This document shows positions 52,281 to 60,727 of a stretch of 64,000 nucleotides of DNA, one piece after another. Each line of letters opens with the position of its first letter. Position 1 is the stretch's first letter. The position numbers and the translations under genes are program-made. Under the pieces are notes generated by a model. The model was not told where the DNA came from. It worked only from the letters and a program-made list of their open reading frames with translations, and ran no database searches. The DNA is from Duganella sp. OV510 (lineage in GTDB: Bacteria > Pseudomonadota > Gammaproteobacteria > Burkholderiales > Burkholderiaceae_D). The stretch is taken from positions 248,001 through 312,000 of the forward strand of contig NZ_FNEQ01000002.1 in assembly GCF_900100205.1 (NCBI RefSeq), read 5' to 3'.

Positions 52281-53981
52281 TTACTGTGCCAACAAGGTGT
52301 TTGCCGTTTTGAACTCGGGACGGATATCGTTTGGTACAGCTTTCATTTTATCCAAGGCCTTCTGCACGTCCGGGCGGATCACCACGTACTTGCTCATCAT
52401 CGCCTTGGCGCGCGCGTAGTCGCCGGTGGCTTCGATGGTCAGGAACTCGCGGTCCAGGTCGGTCACGGCCTGCCTGATCTGCTTGAAGTCAACCGCGAAA
52501 GTGCCGTCGCCGTGCGAGATGAAACCGCCTTTATCGAGGATGTAGTTGACCTGGATCGCCATGCCGCGCGCGTGCGAGTCGGTCAGGCCGAAGTGCAGCG
52601 TGCGGAAGGCCGATGCCAGGAAGGTGGTGTACAGCTTGCGCTCGGCGGCCGCGCCCTGCCCCAGCGTGCCTTGCAGCTGGCCCTTGTCCATCATGTAGGC
52701 CAGCGCGTACAGGCCGGTGATGTCGGCCTTGGCTTCCTCGATGGTCGAATAAGCTTCTTTCAGGTCCTGGCGCGGCGTCGATTCCTTGCCGTCCTGGCGG
52801 GTGATGTGCGGGCCGAGGCCGTGGGTGATTTCGTGCGCCAGGATGTGGGTGAAGAAAGAGTCGAAGTCGACATCCTTCTGGTCGGCGGGGCGCAGCACCA
52901 GCTTGGCGATCGGCGTCAGCGTCGATTTGAATTTGGCCTGCTGCACATTCTTCAGCATCACGCGCTTGGAGCCGCGCTGGCTGATGATACGCTCGTCGTT
53001 CGGCAGGTTGTAGGCGGCGGTCTGCACGCCCATATTGCCGTCGCCAGCGCCGTACACCTGGTTCACCACTACCATTGGCGCCAGCGCGCCGACTTTCGGG
53101 TTGCGGTATTGCGCGTCCAGCGGCAGATTGTCTTCCAGCTCCTGCATGTGCTTGGCGAAGAAGTCCAGTTTCTGCGTTTCCTTCTGGTCGCGGATGTTGA
53201 CGTAGGCTTCAAACGCGGCCTTGTAGCCGAACAGCTCGTCGTTATAGGTTTCGTACGGGCCGATGGTGATGTCGACCGGCGCTTCCAGGTCCATCCAGGC
53301 GAAGTCGGAAGCCAGGTAGTCGTTGCTGAGGAAGGCGTCGGCGCGCAGTTGCAGGAATTTCCTCAGCGAGGCGTTGTCGGTGTCGGCGGCAGCCTGCTTC
53401 AGCAGCGCGGCGGCTTTTTCCAGGTCGGCTTTATATTCATCGGAATACTTGACGGTGGTGAACAGGCCGTCCTTGTTCTTGCGGATGGTGGTGAAGAACC
53501 ATTGTGCCTGCTCTTTATCCACCGCCGGCAGCGCGTTGATCCAGGTTTCCAGTTCGGCCTTGGTGGCGCCTTCAGGATAGAAGTTGCCGCCTTCCGGTTT
53601 CTTGTTTGGCACCTTGATGCCGGCCACTTCCGCCGGCAGGAAGGATAGGTGATCGTCGAGGATGGACCACGGGCCTTTGTTCAGCCAGAAGTAGTTCAGG
53701 CGTGCCTTGCCCAGCGGTGTCGTGTCTTTTTGCAGCGCGGCCCACAGCGCTTCGTTGCCGGACCAGCGCTGGCGCAGTTGCAGCACGTCGATGATCTTGG
53801 CCGCCTCGATCAGCTTGGCGATGGCTTGCTTGTCGCCGGCGGACAGGTGGCTGGTGTCGGCGGTCAGCGCGACCGGCGCATAACGCTTGCTCATCTGGTT
53901 GAGTTGATTGACGTCGGCCGGTGCGGCATAGGCGGTGGCGCAGGCAATCGCCAGCGTCAACGGGAGCAGGATTTTTTTCAT
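52281..53981 (-). CDS. exported M49-like (dipeptidyl peptidase III family) metallopeptidase
   Basis: A 566-residue exported peptidase. The signal peptide covers residues 1-20 (ACATAYAAP). The zinc site is LAHEITHGLGPH near residue 382, with a second helix EEAKADITGLYALAYM near 413 that provides the third ligand. The HEXXHGXG plus EEXKAD combination is that of the bacterial M49-related subgroup, while classical DPP III has HEXXXH. It probably trims oligopeptides in the periplasm. ATG 53981 follows GAGGA. A 58-codon upstream extension in frame is spurious. Confidence 0.85.
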   Translation of the reverse strand: MKKILLPLTLAIACATAYAAPADVNQLNQMSKRYAPVALTADTSHLSAGDKQAIAKLIEAAKIIDVLQLRQRWSGNEALWAALQKDTTPLGKARLNYFWLNKGPWSILDDHLSFLPAEVAGIKVPNKKPEGGNFYPEGATKAELETWINALPAVDKEQAQWFFTTIRKNKDGLFTTVKYSDEYKADLEKAAALLKQAAADTDNASLRKFLQLRADAFLSNDYLASDFAWMDLEAPVDITIGPYETYNDELFGYKAAFEAYVNIRDQKETQKLDFFAKHMQELEDNLPLDAQYRNPKVGALAPMVVVNQVYGAGDGNMGVQTAAYNLPNDERIISQRGSKRVMLKNVQQAKFKSTLTPIAKLVLRPADQKDVDFDSFFTHILAHEITHGLGPHITRQDGKESTPRQDLKEAYSTIEEAKADITGLYALAYMMDKGQLQGTLGQGAAAERKLYTTFLASAFRTLHFGLTDSHARGMAIQVNYILDKGGFISHGDGTFAVDFKQIRQAVTDLDREFLTIEATGDYARAKAMMSKYVVIRPDVQKALDKMKAVPNDIRPEFKTANTLLAQ

Positions 53982-54024
53982 GGGGTCCTCTTGTGGAGTG
54001 AGGGCCACATTGTAATCCAGCCGG

Positions 54025-54522
54025 TCAGCGCCGGCACCCGGCGGCCCGCTGCCAGCGCGTGCTGCCCGGGAAGCGCAGCCGAATGGCTTGCCAGGCATTG
54101 CATGTGCCACAGCCGCTGGCATTGGCCAGCCGCGATGGCGTGGTCTGGATGCCATCGCTGATGATTTGTTCAGCTTCTACTTTGGCATAGGTGGAGCGGC
54201 CGCCGTGGATGACGCGCAGCTCGGTGCCGTTGGGCAGGAAGACCTGCTTCCATTGGTAGCCACGGCTGGCGGAGGGCTCGCTGGTGTTCGATGTGAGTAC
54301 TGGAGCGTCAGCGTCCAGCGGCGCGGCGGCCGGCTCGCTGTCGTCAGCATCGCTTTCGCCTAGCCAGGGGCGAGGCGAGGCTTTCGCTGTGGCGATCCAG
54401 TGCAGGACCAGACTGCTTAGTATGGCTTCGGTTTTGGGGCCATAGTAGCCTTCACCGCTGTGCTCAGTCAGCGCGCAGAATACTTTGCTCGGCAAATACA
54501 GGCCGCCTATAGGGTGGTCCAT
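54025..54522 (-). CDS. small protein of unknown function, RAMA/DUF4357-like C-terminus
   Basis: A 165-residue protein I cannot name. Residues 1-47 (GLYLPSKVFCALTEHSG, then KTEAILSSLVLHWIATA) could form a compact strand-plus-helices unit reminiscent of ribbon-helix-helix proteins. An acidic Pro/Ala/Ser linker spans ~48-88. The C-terminal ~75 residues, FLPNGTELRVIHGGRSTYAK, then EQIISDGIQTTPSRLANA and NAWQAIRLRFPGSTRW, resemble the RAMA/DUF4357 type of nucleic-acid-associated domain. GAGGAGAG precedes the ATG, and a remarkable CTCTA/TAGAG array occupies its whole upstream region. Domain suggestions are tentative. Confidence 0.65.
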   Translation of the reverse strand: MDHPIGGLYLPSKVFCALTEHSGEGYYGPKTEAILSSLVLHWIATAKASPRPWLGESDADDSEPAAAPLDADAPVLTSNTSEPSASRGYQWKQVFLPNGTELRVIHGGRSTYAKVEAEQIISDGIQTTPSRLANASGCGTCNAWQAIRLRFPGSTRWQRAAGCRR

Positions 54523-54532
54523 TTTTTCTCTC

Positions 54533-54704
54533 CTCTAAAAGCTCTAAAAACTCTATTTCGCTCTAAATCGTTATAGAACGTTAGAAAACGTTCTAAAAAT
54601 AGAAAGTTGCACACTCTATTTCGCTCTATTTTTTCTATTTCCTCTAAAAGCCCCTCTGTTTTAGAGTGAAATAGAGCGAAATAGAGCTTTTAGAGTTTTT
54701 AGAG
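54533..54704. repeat. two-orientation CTCTA/TAGAG iteron array
   Basis: Cluster A has CTCTA at 54533, 54542, 54551 and 54561. Cluster B has CTCTA at 54614, 54624 and 54642, with TTCTA at 54633. Cluster C has the complement TAGAG at 54662, 54672, 54682, 54691 and 54700. Spacing within clusters is 9 or 10 bp throughout, with spacers AAAA(G/A) or TTTCG. A and C form an imperfect long inverted repeat. Between A and B lies the 9-bp palindrome TAGAACGTT-AGAA-AACGTTCTA (54574-54595). The array fills the AT-rich 212-base gap 54523-54734 and touches the ribosome-binding site of the gene at 54522. Confidence 0.93.
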
Positions 54705-54734
54705 TCCGAAAAAATATAGAAGGGGTATGCTCCC

Positions 54735-55334
54735 TTACCAGGCGCGGTAGATCTGTCCGGTTTGCGCGCCGTCGACGCTGCGGGCGTAAGACAAGGCGGC
54801 GCGGCTGGCGGCGATGGGTTCGAAGCCGACGAAGAATGGGCCGTAGCTGTCCATCGATTCCTGCAGCACCGTCGGGCTGACTACATTGATGCGCAGGCCA
54901 CGCGGCAGCTCAATGGCAGCGCCGCGCACAAAGCCTTCGATGGCTGCATTGACCATGGTGGCGCTGGCGCCGTGACGTATCGGTTCATCCGCCACGATGC
55001 CACTGGTCAGCGTAATCGAACCGCCATCGTTCAGGTACTCCTGCGCCACCAGCGCCACATGCACCTGCCCCATCAACTTGCTGTTCAAGCCAATGTAAAA
55101 CTGTTCCGGCGTGAACGACGTCAGCGGCGCGAAGTGCAGTTTGCCGGCAGCCACCACCACCGCATCCACCTTGCCCACCTTGGCGAACAAGGCACGCACC
55201 GACGCAATATCCGCAAAATCCACCTGATGCTGGCCGCCGCGCGCGCCCACCGTCACCACCTCATGCCGCTGCCCCAGTTCCGAGACGACCGCCTTGCCCA
55301 CGGCGCCCGTTGCGCCTATCACGATGACTTTCAT
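54735..55334 (-). CDS. short SDR-family protein lacking the YXXXK dyad
   Basis: A 199-residue Rossmann-fold protein. The cofactor loop is VIGATGAVGKAV (residues 5-16), with DFADI and VVVAAGKLHF as later strands and TLTSGIVADEP holding Ser111. At the position of the SDR Tyr-X3-Lys pair it has Ser124 and Val128 (ASATMVNAAIEGF), so the classical catalytic dyad is absent. This is a known trait of a short-SDR subgroup, and the reaction is uncertain. It is divergent from the LysR gene at 55431, which probably regulates it. Confidence 0.88.
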   Translation of the reverse strand: MKVIVIGATGAVGKAVVSELGQRHEVVTVGARGGQHQVDFADIASVRALFAKVGKVDAVVVAAGKLHFAPLTSFTPEQFYIGLNSKLMGQVHVALVAQEYLNDGGSITLTSGIVADEPIRHGASATMVNAAIEGFVRGAAIELPRGLRINVVSPTVLQESMDSYGPFFVGFEPIAASRAALSYARSVDGAQTGQIYRAW

Positions 55335-55362
55335 GCTGTGCTCCTTTCAGAAAACAGCAGTA

Positions 55363-55406
55363 TGTTCTGCTTCATCCAAAGAATAAATGCGCTAAGATGA
55401 AGAACA
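55363..55406. promoter_or_regulatory. candidate LysR operator in the SDR-lysR spacer
   Basis: TGTTCTGCTTCATC (55363-55376) and GATGAAGAACA (55396-55406) are an inverted pair, differing by a 2-base insertion in the left arm, in the 96-base divergent spacer. Position and symmetry suit a LysR-type site controlling both genes. Confidence 0.4.
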
Positions 55407-55430
55407 TTACCAACCCACAGTTAGCAATCG

Positions 55431-56342
55431 ATGGACAAGCTGCGCAGCATGGAAATCTTCGTCGCCGTGGTTGACGCCGGCAACTTCACCGCCGCCGCCG
55501 CGCGCTTCAACATCTCGCCGGTCATGGTCGGCAAGCACATCGCGCAACTGGAAGCGACACTGGGCGCACGGCTGCTGGCCCGCACCACGCGCCGGCAAAG
55601 CCTGACCGAAATCGGCGCCCAGTACGCCGAGCAGTGCCGCATCATCCTGGCGCAGATCGCAGCGGCCGAGCGTGGCGCCGAAGCGATGCGCAGCGTGCCG
55701 CGCGGCCGTCTGCGCCTGACCGCCTCCACCTCGTTCGGCAACGAGTGGTTGGCGCCGGCGCTGACCGACTACCTGCGCCTGCATCCCGAAGTCAGCGTGG
55801 ACCTGAACCTCAACGACCGCATGGTCGACCTGGTGGACGAAGGCTACGACGCCGCCATCCGCATTGGCGCGCCGGAAGACTCCAGCATGATCGCGCGCCC
55901 GCTGCGGCCGTACACGATGGCGATCTGTGCCTCGCCCGGCTACCTGCAAGCACGCGGCACGCCACGCACGCCGGCCGACCTGGCCGAGCATGAGTGCCTG
56001 GATTTTGTGGTGGGAGATGTAGGTATCAGCTGGCGGCTGCAATCGGTGCACGGCAAGCGCCCGCTGCAAGCAAGCCGCTTGCGCGCCAATAGCGGCCAGG
56101 CCTTGCGCCAGGCGGCACTGCATGATTTCGGGATTGTGATGCAGGCCGAGGTGCTGCTGGCGCAGGACATGGCGGCCGGCCGGCTGGTGCCGATATTGCG
56201 CGAGCATTTGCCGGCACCGCGTCCGATGAATCTGGTCTACCCGCGCGACCGCCGGGCCACGCCCAAGCTGACCACCTTCATCGACTTCATGGTGGAACGC
56301 CTCGGACCAGCGGCATCGTTGCCGCTGGCCTCTTCCGCGTAA
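55431..56342 (+). CDS. LysR-family transcriptional regulator
   Basis: A 303-residue LysR protein. The N-terminal HTH spans residues 1-60 (FVAVVDAGNFTAAAARFNIS, then VMVGKHIAQLEATLGARLL), and the effector domain (~90-295) has GRLRLTASTSFGNEWLAPAL and GYDAAIRIGAPEDSSMIARP, the CrgA/DsdC-like group common in beta-proteobacteria. It is divergent from the short SDR gene, the classical arrangement in which the regulator controls its neighbour. The stop lies about 20 bases before an 8-bp tandem repeat array. Confidence 0.93.
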   Translation: MDKLRSMEIFVAVVDAGNFTAAAARFNISPVMVGKHIAQLEATLGARLLARTTRRQSLTEIGAQYAEQCRIILAQIAAAERGAEAMRSVPRGRLRLTASTSFGNEWLAPALTDYLRLHPEVSVDLNLNDRMVDLVDEGYDAAIRIGAPEDSSMIARPLRPYTMAICASPGYLQARGTPRTPADLAEHECLDFVVGDVGISWRLQSVHGKRPLQASRLRANSGQALRQAALHDFGIVMQAEVLLAQDMAAGRLVPILREHLPAPRPMNLVYPRDRRATPKLTTFIDFMVERLGPAASLPLASSA

Positions 56343-56362
56343 TCGTTGGCGCAGCGCGGCGT

Positions 56363-56474
56363 TACTGCTTTGCTGCGTTGCTGCGTTGCTGCGTTGCTGC
56401 GTTGCTGCGTTGCCGCGTTGCTGCGTTGCTGCGTTGCTGCGTTGCCGCGCTGCTGCGTTGCCGCGTTACTGCGC
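56363..56474. repeat. 8-bp tandem repeat array (VNTR-like) at the efflux gene 3' end
   Basis: Twelve consecutive 8-bp units run from 56371 to 56466: nine TGCTGCGT and three variants with one or two changes (TGCCGCGT at 56411 and 56459, TGCCGCGC at 56443). Degenerate units flank them (TACTGCTT at 56363, TACTGCGC at 56467). On the minus strand the array begins at the stop codon of the outer-membrane efflux gene; the TAA (56468-56466) arises at a unit junction. An 8-bp period is not a multiple of three. Confidence 0.95.
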
Positions 56475-57920
56475 GACCTGCGCCAGCTGTGGCGATGGCT
56501 GCCAGCCAGCGCCCAGCGCGCGCGCCACCGACACCGCCGCCAGTAGGCGCTGGGTGTTGATCTGCACCGCCGCGCGGTCGGCCGCCAGCGCGCTGCGCTG
56601 CGCATCGGTCACATCGAGATAGGTCGAGACGCCACGTTCATAGCGTGCCCGCGCCACCAGATAGCCGCGCGCAGCAGCCACCTGCGACGCTTGCTGCGCA
56701 TCGCCCTGCAACTGGCGCTGCTGCACATCCGACAGCGCATCATCCACTTCGCGCAACGCGGTCAGCAGCTTGCTCTGATGATTGGCCAGCGCTTCTTCGT
56801 AGCGCGCCTTGGCGATGGCCAGATTGGCCTTGTTGCGGCCGCCGTCAAAGATCGGCAGCGACAGCGCCAGCGGACCAGCGCTGAACTGGCGCGCATCGCC
56901 CTTGGACAGATTGCTCAGGCTCTCCGACGCAAAGCCGAAGTTGCCGGTCAGCGACAGCGATGGATAGAAGGCGCCTTCCGCTACGCCGATCTGCGCATTG
57001 TTGGCGCGCAGCGTCGCCACGCTGCCGGCCAGGTCGGGACGGTGCGACAGCAGGCTGGCCGGCAGGCCGACCGGAATCGCCGGCGGCAGCGGCAGCGACG
57101 AGGCGTCAGCATTCGACGCAGTCAGCATGGCCGACGGCGAAGCGCCGACCAGCGTCGCCAGGCTGTGTTCCAGCAGGTTGCGCTGACGCTGCACCTCATG
57201 CAGGTCGGCCTGCGCATTGGCGCGCTCGATGCGGGCGCGCGACACGTCCAGCTCATTCGACAGGCCGGCGTCGAAGCGCGCGGTGACCAGCTCCTCGCTT
57301 TCGCGGCGGGTATCCAGCGCGCCGTTGAGGATGGCGATTTCCGCATCCAGGCCGCGCAGCTGCCAGTAGGTGGTGGCCAGTTGCGACGACAGCATCAGCA
57401 GCACGCCATCGCGGTCGGCTTCAGCCACCAGCGCTTGCGCGTCCGAGGCTTCGACCAGGCGGCGCACGCGCCCCAGCAGGTCGACTTCGTAGGAGAAATT
57501 GGAGCCGACCGAATAGTTGTTACCCTTGATCGAACGGCCGCCCAGCGCCAGCCCTTGCGAGGTCTCGGCGGAAGTGCGCGCATTCGAGATGCCGGCGTTG
57601 ACGCTCAGCTGCGGCTGCTGGTTGGCGCGGGTGACACCGGCCTGTTCCAGCGCCTGCACCAGCCGTTGCGCGGCCGCCTTGACGCTGGGATTGTCGCGCA
57701 GCGCGGTGTCTTCCAGGCGGTTCAGCGTCGCATCGTTAAACACGGTCCACCATTGCGCCGGCAGGCGCGCTTCACTGGCGCCGGCTTGCGGCAGGTGGCG
57801 GAACGACGTATCGGCGACATTCGCCGGCGCCTTGAAATCGCTACCCACGGTAGCGCAGCCGGTCACGGCCAGGGTGACGGAAACAGCGAGCGTCAGGCGC
57901 TTCAGAGCTGAATTCAACAT
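56466..57920 (-). CDS. RND/EmrAB-type outer-membrane efflux lipoprotein (NodT/OprM family)
   Basis: A 484-residue TolC-like factor. The lipobox AVTGC marks an outer-membrane lipoprotein. Two OEP repeats (~65-250 and ~275-465) carry the helical hairpin signatures, e.g. YEVDLLGRVRRLVEASDAQA and LPIFDGGRNKANLAIAKARY. It forms the outer-membrane duct for the EmrAB-type pump encoded upstream in the same operon. ATG 57920 is chosen; a 33-codon extension in frame is not exported-like. The stop lies at the edge of an 8-bp tandem repeat array. Confidence 0.93.
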   Translation of the reverse strand: MLNSALKRLTLAVSVTLAVTGCATVGSDFKAPANVADTSFRHLPQAGASEARLPAQWWTVFNDATLNRLEDTALRDNPSVKAAAQRLVQALEQAGVTRANQQPQLSVNAGISNARTSAETSQGLALGGRSIKGNNYSVGSNFSYEVDLLGRVRRLVEASDAQALVAEADRDGVLLMLSSQLATTYWQLRGLDAEIAILNGALDTRRESEELVTARFDAGLSNELDVSRARIERANAQADLHEVQRQRNLLEHSLATLVGASPSAMLTASNADASSLPLPPAIPVGLPASLLSHRPDLAGSVATLRANNAQIGVAEGAFYPSLSLTGNFGFASESLSNLSKGDARQFSAGPLALSLPIFDGGRNKANLAIAKARYEEALANHQSKLLTALREVDDALSDVQQRQLQGDAQQASQVAAARGYLVARARYERGVSTYLDVTDAQRSALAADRAAVQINTQRLLAAVSVARALGAGWQPSPQLAQVAQ

Positions 57921-57942
57921 GATTACCTCTTGTTTGATTTTG

Positions 57943-59568
57943 TTAGTGGGCGCCGCCGCCGCCACCACCGGAGGGGGCTTTGACTTTGTCCGAGAACCAC
58001 AGCACGCCGATGCAGGCAAACAGCACCATCGCCACCAGGAAGAAGCCGTCGTTATAGGCCATCACATACGACTCGCGGCGCACGATGCCGTCGACCGCCT
58101 TCAGCGCCATGTCCGCTGCGGTGGCGCTATCGAAGCCCTTGCCGATGAACGACGAGGTCAGCGTGTCCAGGCGTTCCTGCGTGGCCAGCGCAAAGCTGCT
58201 GACCGATTCGCCGATGCGCACCGAGTGGAAGTGCTCGCGGTTGGTCAGCGAAGTCGCCAGCAGCGCGATGCCGATCGAACCGCCCAGGTTACGGGTCATG
58301 TTGATCAGGCTCGATGCCGACGGCATGTCCTTCGGCTGGATGCCATTCATGGCGAAGTTCGACAGCGTCAGCATGACGAAGGGCTGGCCCAGCGCGCGCA
58401 CGATCTGCGACAGCAGCAGCTGATCGTAGCCGGTGGTGGCGTCCATATAGGCATTCATCATGCACGAGCCGCCGAACAGCAGCAGGCCGAAGGTGCACAG
58501 GATGCGGTTGTCGACCTTCGACGACAGCTTGGCGACAAACGGCATGATGAACAGCTGCGGCAGGCCGGCCCACATGATGACCTCACCGATCTGCATCGGC
58601 GAGTAGCCGGGGATCTGCGCCAGGAACAGCGGCAGGATGAAGGCCGAGCCGTACAAGCCCATGCCCATCGCCATCGACAGCGCGGTGGCGGCAGCGAAGT
58701 TGCGCTGGCCGTACAGGGCCAGGTTGACAAACGGCTGCTTGCGCGTGGCGCCGGTCACCACCCAGCCCAGCAGGCCGATGACGGCCAGCGCGGCAAAGAT
58801 GTTGATGAAGGCCGAGTCGAACCAGTCCTTGGTATTGCCCTCTTCGAGGAATACCGTCAGGCTGCCGAGGCCCATCGCCATGAAGGCGATGCCCAGCCAG
58901 TCGGCGTTATACAGCAGCGACAGATTCGACTTTTCCTTGTCCAGGCCGACGGCGATGCCGCCGATCAGCAGCAGGCCGGGCACCCAGTTGATGTAGAAGA
59001 TCGACGGCCAGCCATACAGCTCGCTCAGGTAGCCGCCCAGGGTCGGCCCCATCGACGGCGCCAGCGTGGCGGTCAGGCCGAAGATGGCCATGCCGGTGGC
59101 GCGCTTGGATGGCGGCAGCTTGGCCATCACCAGCGTCATCGCCATCGGGATCAGCGCGCCGCCGGTAAAGCCCTGCAACATGCGGAAGGCGATCATGCTT
59201 TCCAGGTTCCAGGCGAAGCCGCATAGCGTCGAGAACAGCAGGAACAGCGCGGTGGTGCCCATCATGTAGCTGCGCATGCCGAACACGCGCACGAACAGGC
59301 CGGTCATCGGAATGACGATGATCTCCGCCACCAGGTAGGCGGTGGCGATCCACGAGCCCTCTTCCTGGGTGGCCGACAGCGCGCCGAGAATATCCTTCAG
59401 CGACGAATTGGTGATCTGGATATCCAGCACTGCCATGAAGGCGCCCAGCATGCCGGCAGCCACCGCCAGCCAGGTGCGGCCGGAGACTTTCTCGCTTGGC
59501 ATCGCCGGCGCGAGCGGCTTGCCGCCGCCCGGCGTGTCGACGCCGGTATCGATTGTGGTGCTAGCCAT
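57943..59568 (-). CDS. emrB: EmrB/QacA-family (DHA2) multidrug MFS exporter
   Basis: A 541-residue inner-membrane exporter with fourteen predicted helices. The DHA2 family has AVLDIQITNSSLKDILG in TM1 and GFTGGALIPMAMTLV in TM5 (motif C-like); both are seen. It ends in a Gly-rich tail (SGGGGGGAH). With EmrA and the outer-membrane factor it forms a tripartite pump that expels hydrophobic drugs, uncouplers or fatty acids. The genes are closely spaced (11 bases to emrA, 22 to the outer-membrane gene), an operon controlled from the emrA promoter. Confidence 0.95.
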   Translation of the reverse strand: MASTTIDTGVDTPGGGKPLAPAMPSEKVSGRTWLAVAAGMLGAFMAVLDIQITNSSLKDILGALSATQEEGSWIATAYLVAEIIVIPMTGLFVRVFGMRSYMMGTTALFLLFSTLCGFAWNLESMIAFRMLQGFTGGALIPMAMTLVMAKLPPSKRATGMAIFGLTATLAPSMGPTLGGYLSELYGWPSIFYINWVPGLLLIGGIAVGLDKEKSNLSLLYNADWLGIAFMAMGLGSLTVFLEEGNTKDWFDSAFINIFAALAVIGLLGWVVTGATRKQPFVNLALYGQRNFAAATALSMAMGMGLYGSAFILPLFLAQIPGYSPMQIGEVIMWAGLPQLFIMPFVAKLSSKVDNRILCTFGLLLFGGSCMMNAYMDATTGYDQLLLSQIVRALGQPFVMLTLSNFAMNGIQPKDMPSASSLINMTRNLGGSIGIALLATSLTNREHFHSVRIGESVSSFALATQERLDTLTSSFIGKGFDSATAADMALKAVDGIVRRESYVMAYNDGFFLVAMVLFACIGVLWFSDKVKAPSGGGGGGAH

Positions 59569-59579
59569 GACGCGGCTCC

Positions 59580-60692
59580 TTAGTGGGCAGCGTCAGACTT
59601 CAGCGACACTTCGGCGATCGCCGACATGCCCGGCACCAGGCGGCCGTTGAGCGCCTTGACGTCTTCCGGCTTGAAGGTGATCTTGACCGGCACGCGCTGG
59701 ACGATCTTGGTGAAGTTGCCGGTGGCGTTATCGGCCGGCAGCAGCGCGAATTGCGCGCCTGACGCTGGCGAGAAGCTGTCCACGGTGCCCATCAGTTCCC
59801 TGCCCGGCAGCGCATCGACCGACACATGCACCGGCTGGCCTTTTTTCAGCTCGGCCAGCTGGGTTTCCTTGAAGTTGGCGGTCAGCCAGACGTTTTCCTG
59901 CACGATGGCGGTCAGCGACTGGCCCGGCTGCACGCGCTGGCCCACCTCGATGGAGCGCTTGCCGATGCGGCCCGACACCGGCGCCAGGATCTTGTTATAG
60001 GCCAGCTGTTGTCTGGCGTCCTTCAGCTGCACCTGGAGCACGCCGATCTGCGCGTTCAGCACTTCACGCGCCGACCTTGCCGAGGCGATTTGCGCCTTGG
60101 CGGCGGTGGCGCTGTCCTTGCGCGCGGCGACATCGGCGGTGGCGCTGGCGCGCGTGGCGACAGCAGCGTCCAGTTCCGCTTTCGACACGGCTTTCATCTG
60201 GCTGTTATACAGCTGGCCGAAACGTTCGGCGTCCTGCTTGGCGCGCACCAGCTGCGCTTCCGACTGCGCCACCTGGGCGGCGGCGGCGCTGGCCTGCGCC
60301 TGCACCTGGGCGATCTGCGCGTCAGCCTGCAGCACCTGCTGCTGGGCCGAGGCGATCTGCGCCTGGATCTGTTCCACTTTCACGCCCTGGTCGAACGGGT
60401 CCAGCTCGGCGATGACATCGCCCTCCTTGACCAGCTGGTTGTCATCGATCAGCACCTTGGTGACCACGCCGGCGATGCGCGACGACACCGGATGCACGTG
60501 TCCCGCCACGTAAGCATTGTCGGTCTCGACATAGTAATGGCTGCGATACCACATGCGGCCGCCGGTCGCCAGCGCGGCCAGCGCCACGATGGCAGCCACC
60601 ACCAGCACGCGGCGGTTCGGTTGCTGCGGCGGCGCCGAGGCGGCCGCTGCCGGAGCCTGCACGGCGCTGAGTTTTTGTTCTTGGGTGGACAT
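59580..60692 (-). CDS. emrA: EmrA-like HlyD-family membrane fusion protein
   Basis: A 370-residue periplasmic adaptor. A single membrane anchor lies at residues ~28-45 after an Ala/Pro-rich cytoplasmic start. The biotinyl-lipoyl half-motifs (YVAGHVHPVSSRIAGVV and APVSGRIGKRSIEVGQRV) flank a long coiled-coil hairpin (~100-215, Ala/Gln-rich). The C-terminus carries the beta-barrel domain (VPVKITFKPEDVKALNGRL). It is first in the operon, and its promoter and a palindromic operator lie in the spacer shared with the TetR gene. Confidence 0.95.
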   Translation of the reverse strand: MSTQEQKLSAVQAPAAAASAPPQQPNRRVLVVAAIVALAALATGGRMWYRSHYYVETDNAYVAGHVHPVSSRIAGVVTKVLIDDNQLVKEGDVIAELDPFDQGVKVEQIQAQIASAQQQVLQADAQIAQVQAQASAAAAQVAQSEAQLVRAKQDAERFGQLYNSQMKAVSKAELDAAVATRASATADVAARKDSATAAKAQIASARSAREVLNAQIGVLQVQLKDARQQLAYNKILAPVSGRIGKRSIEVGQRVQPGQSLTAIVQENVWLTANFKETQLAELKKGQPVHVSVDALPGRELMGTVDSFSPASGAQFALLPADNATGNFTKIVQRVPVKITFKPEDVKALNGRLVPGMSAIAEVSLKSDAAH

Positions 60693-60727
60693 GGAGTAGC
60701 TCCAGAGAAATGAAATGAGATAGGAGC

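Noticed and set aside
52218..53648. A 476-codon plus-strand open frame opposite the M49-like peptidase.
   Set aside because: Antisense shadow. The minus strand has a signal peptide and zinc motifs; the plus frame has none.
56371..56466. The regular 8-bp repeats as a CRISPR array.
   Set aside because: Units are directly abutting with no unique spacers, and no cas genes are present.
56237..56605. A minus-strand frame encoding an Asn-Ala-Ala-Thr-Gln-Gln repeat peptide through the 8-bp array.
   Set aside because: It overlaps the LysR and efflux genes in the wrong frame and has no ribosome-binding site; the peptide repeat simply mirrors the DNA repeat.
57517..59226. A 569-codon plus-strand open frame across the efflux operon.
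   Set aside because: It runs across two genes on the other strand, is rich in His, Arg and Gln, and has no start signal or domain.
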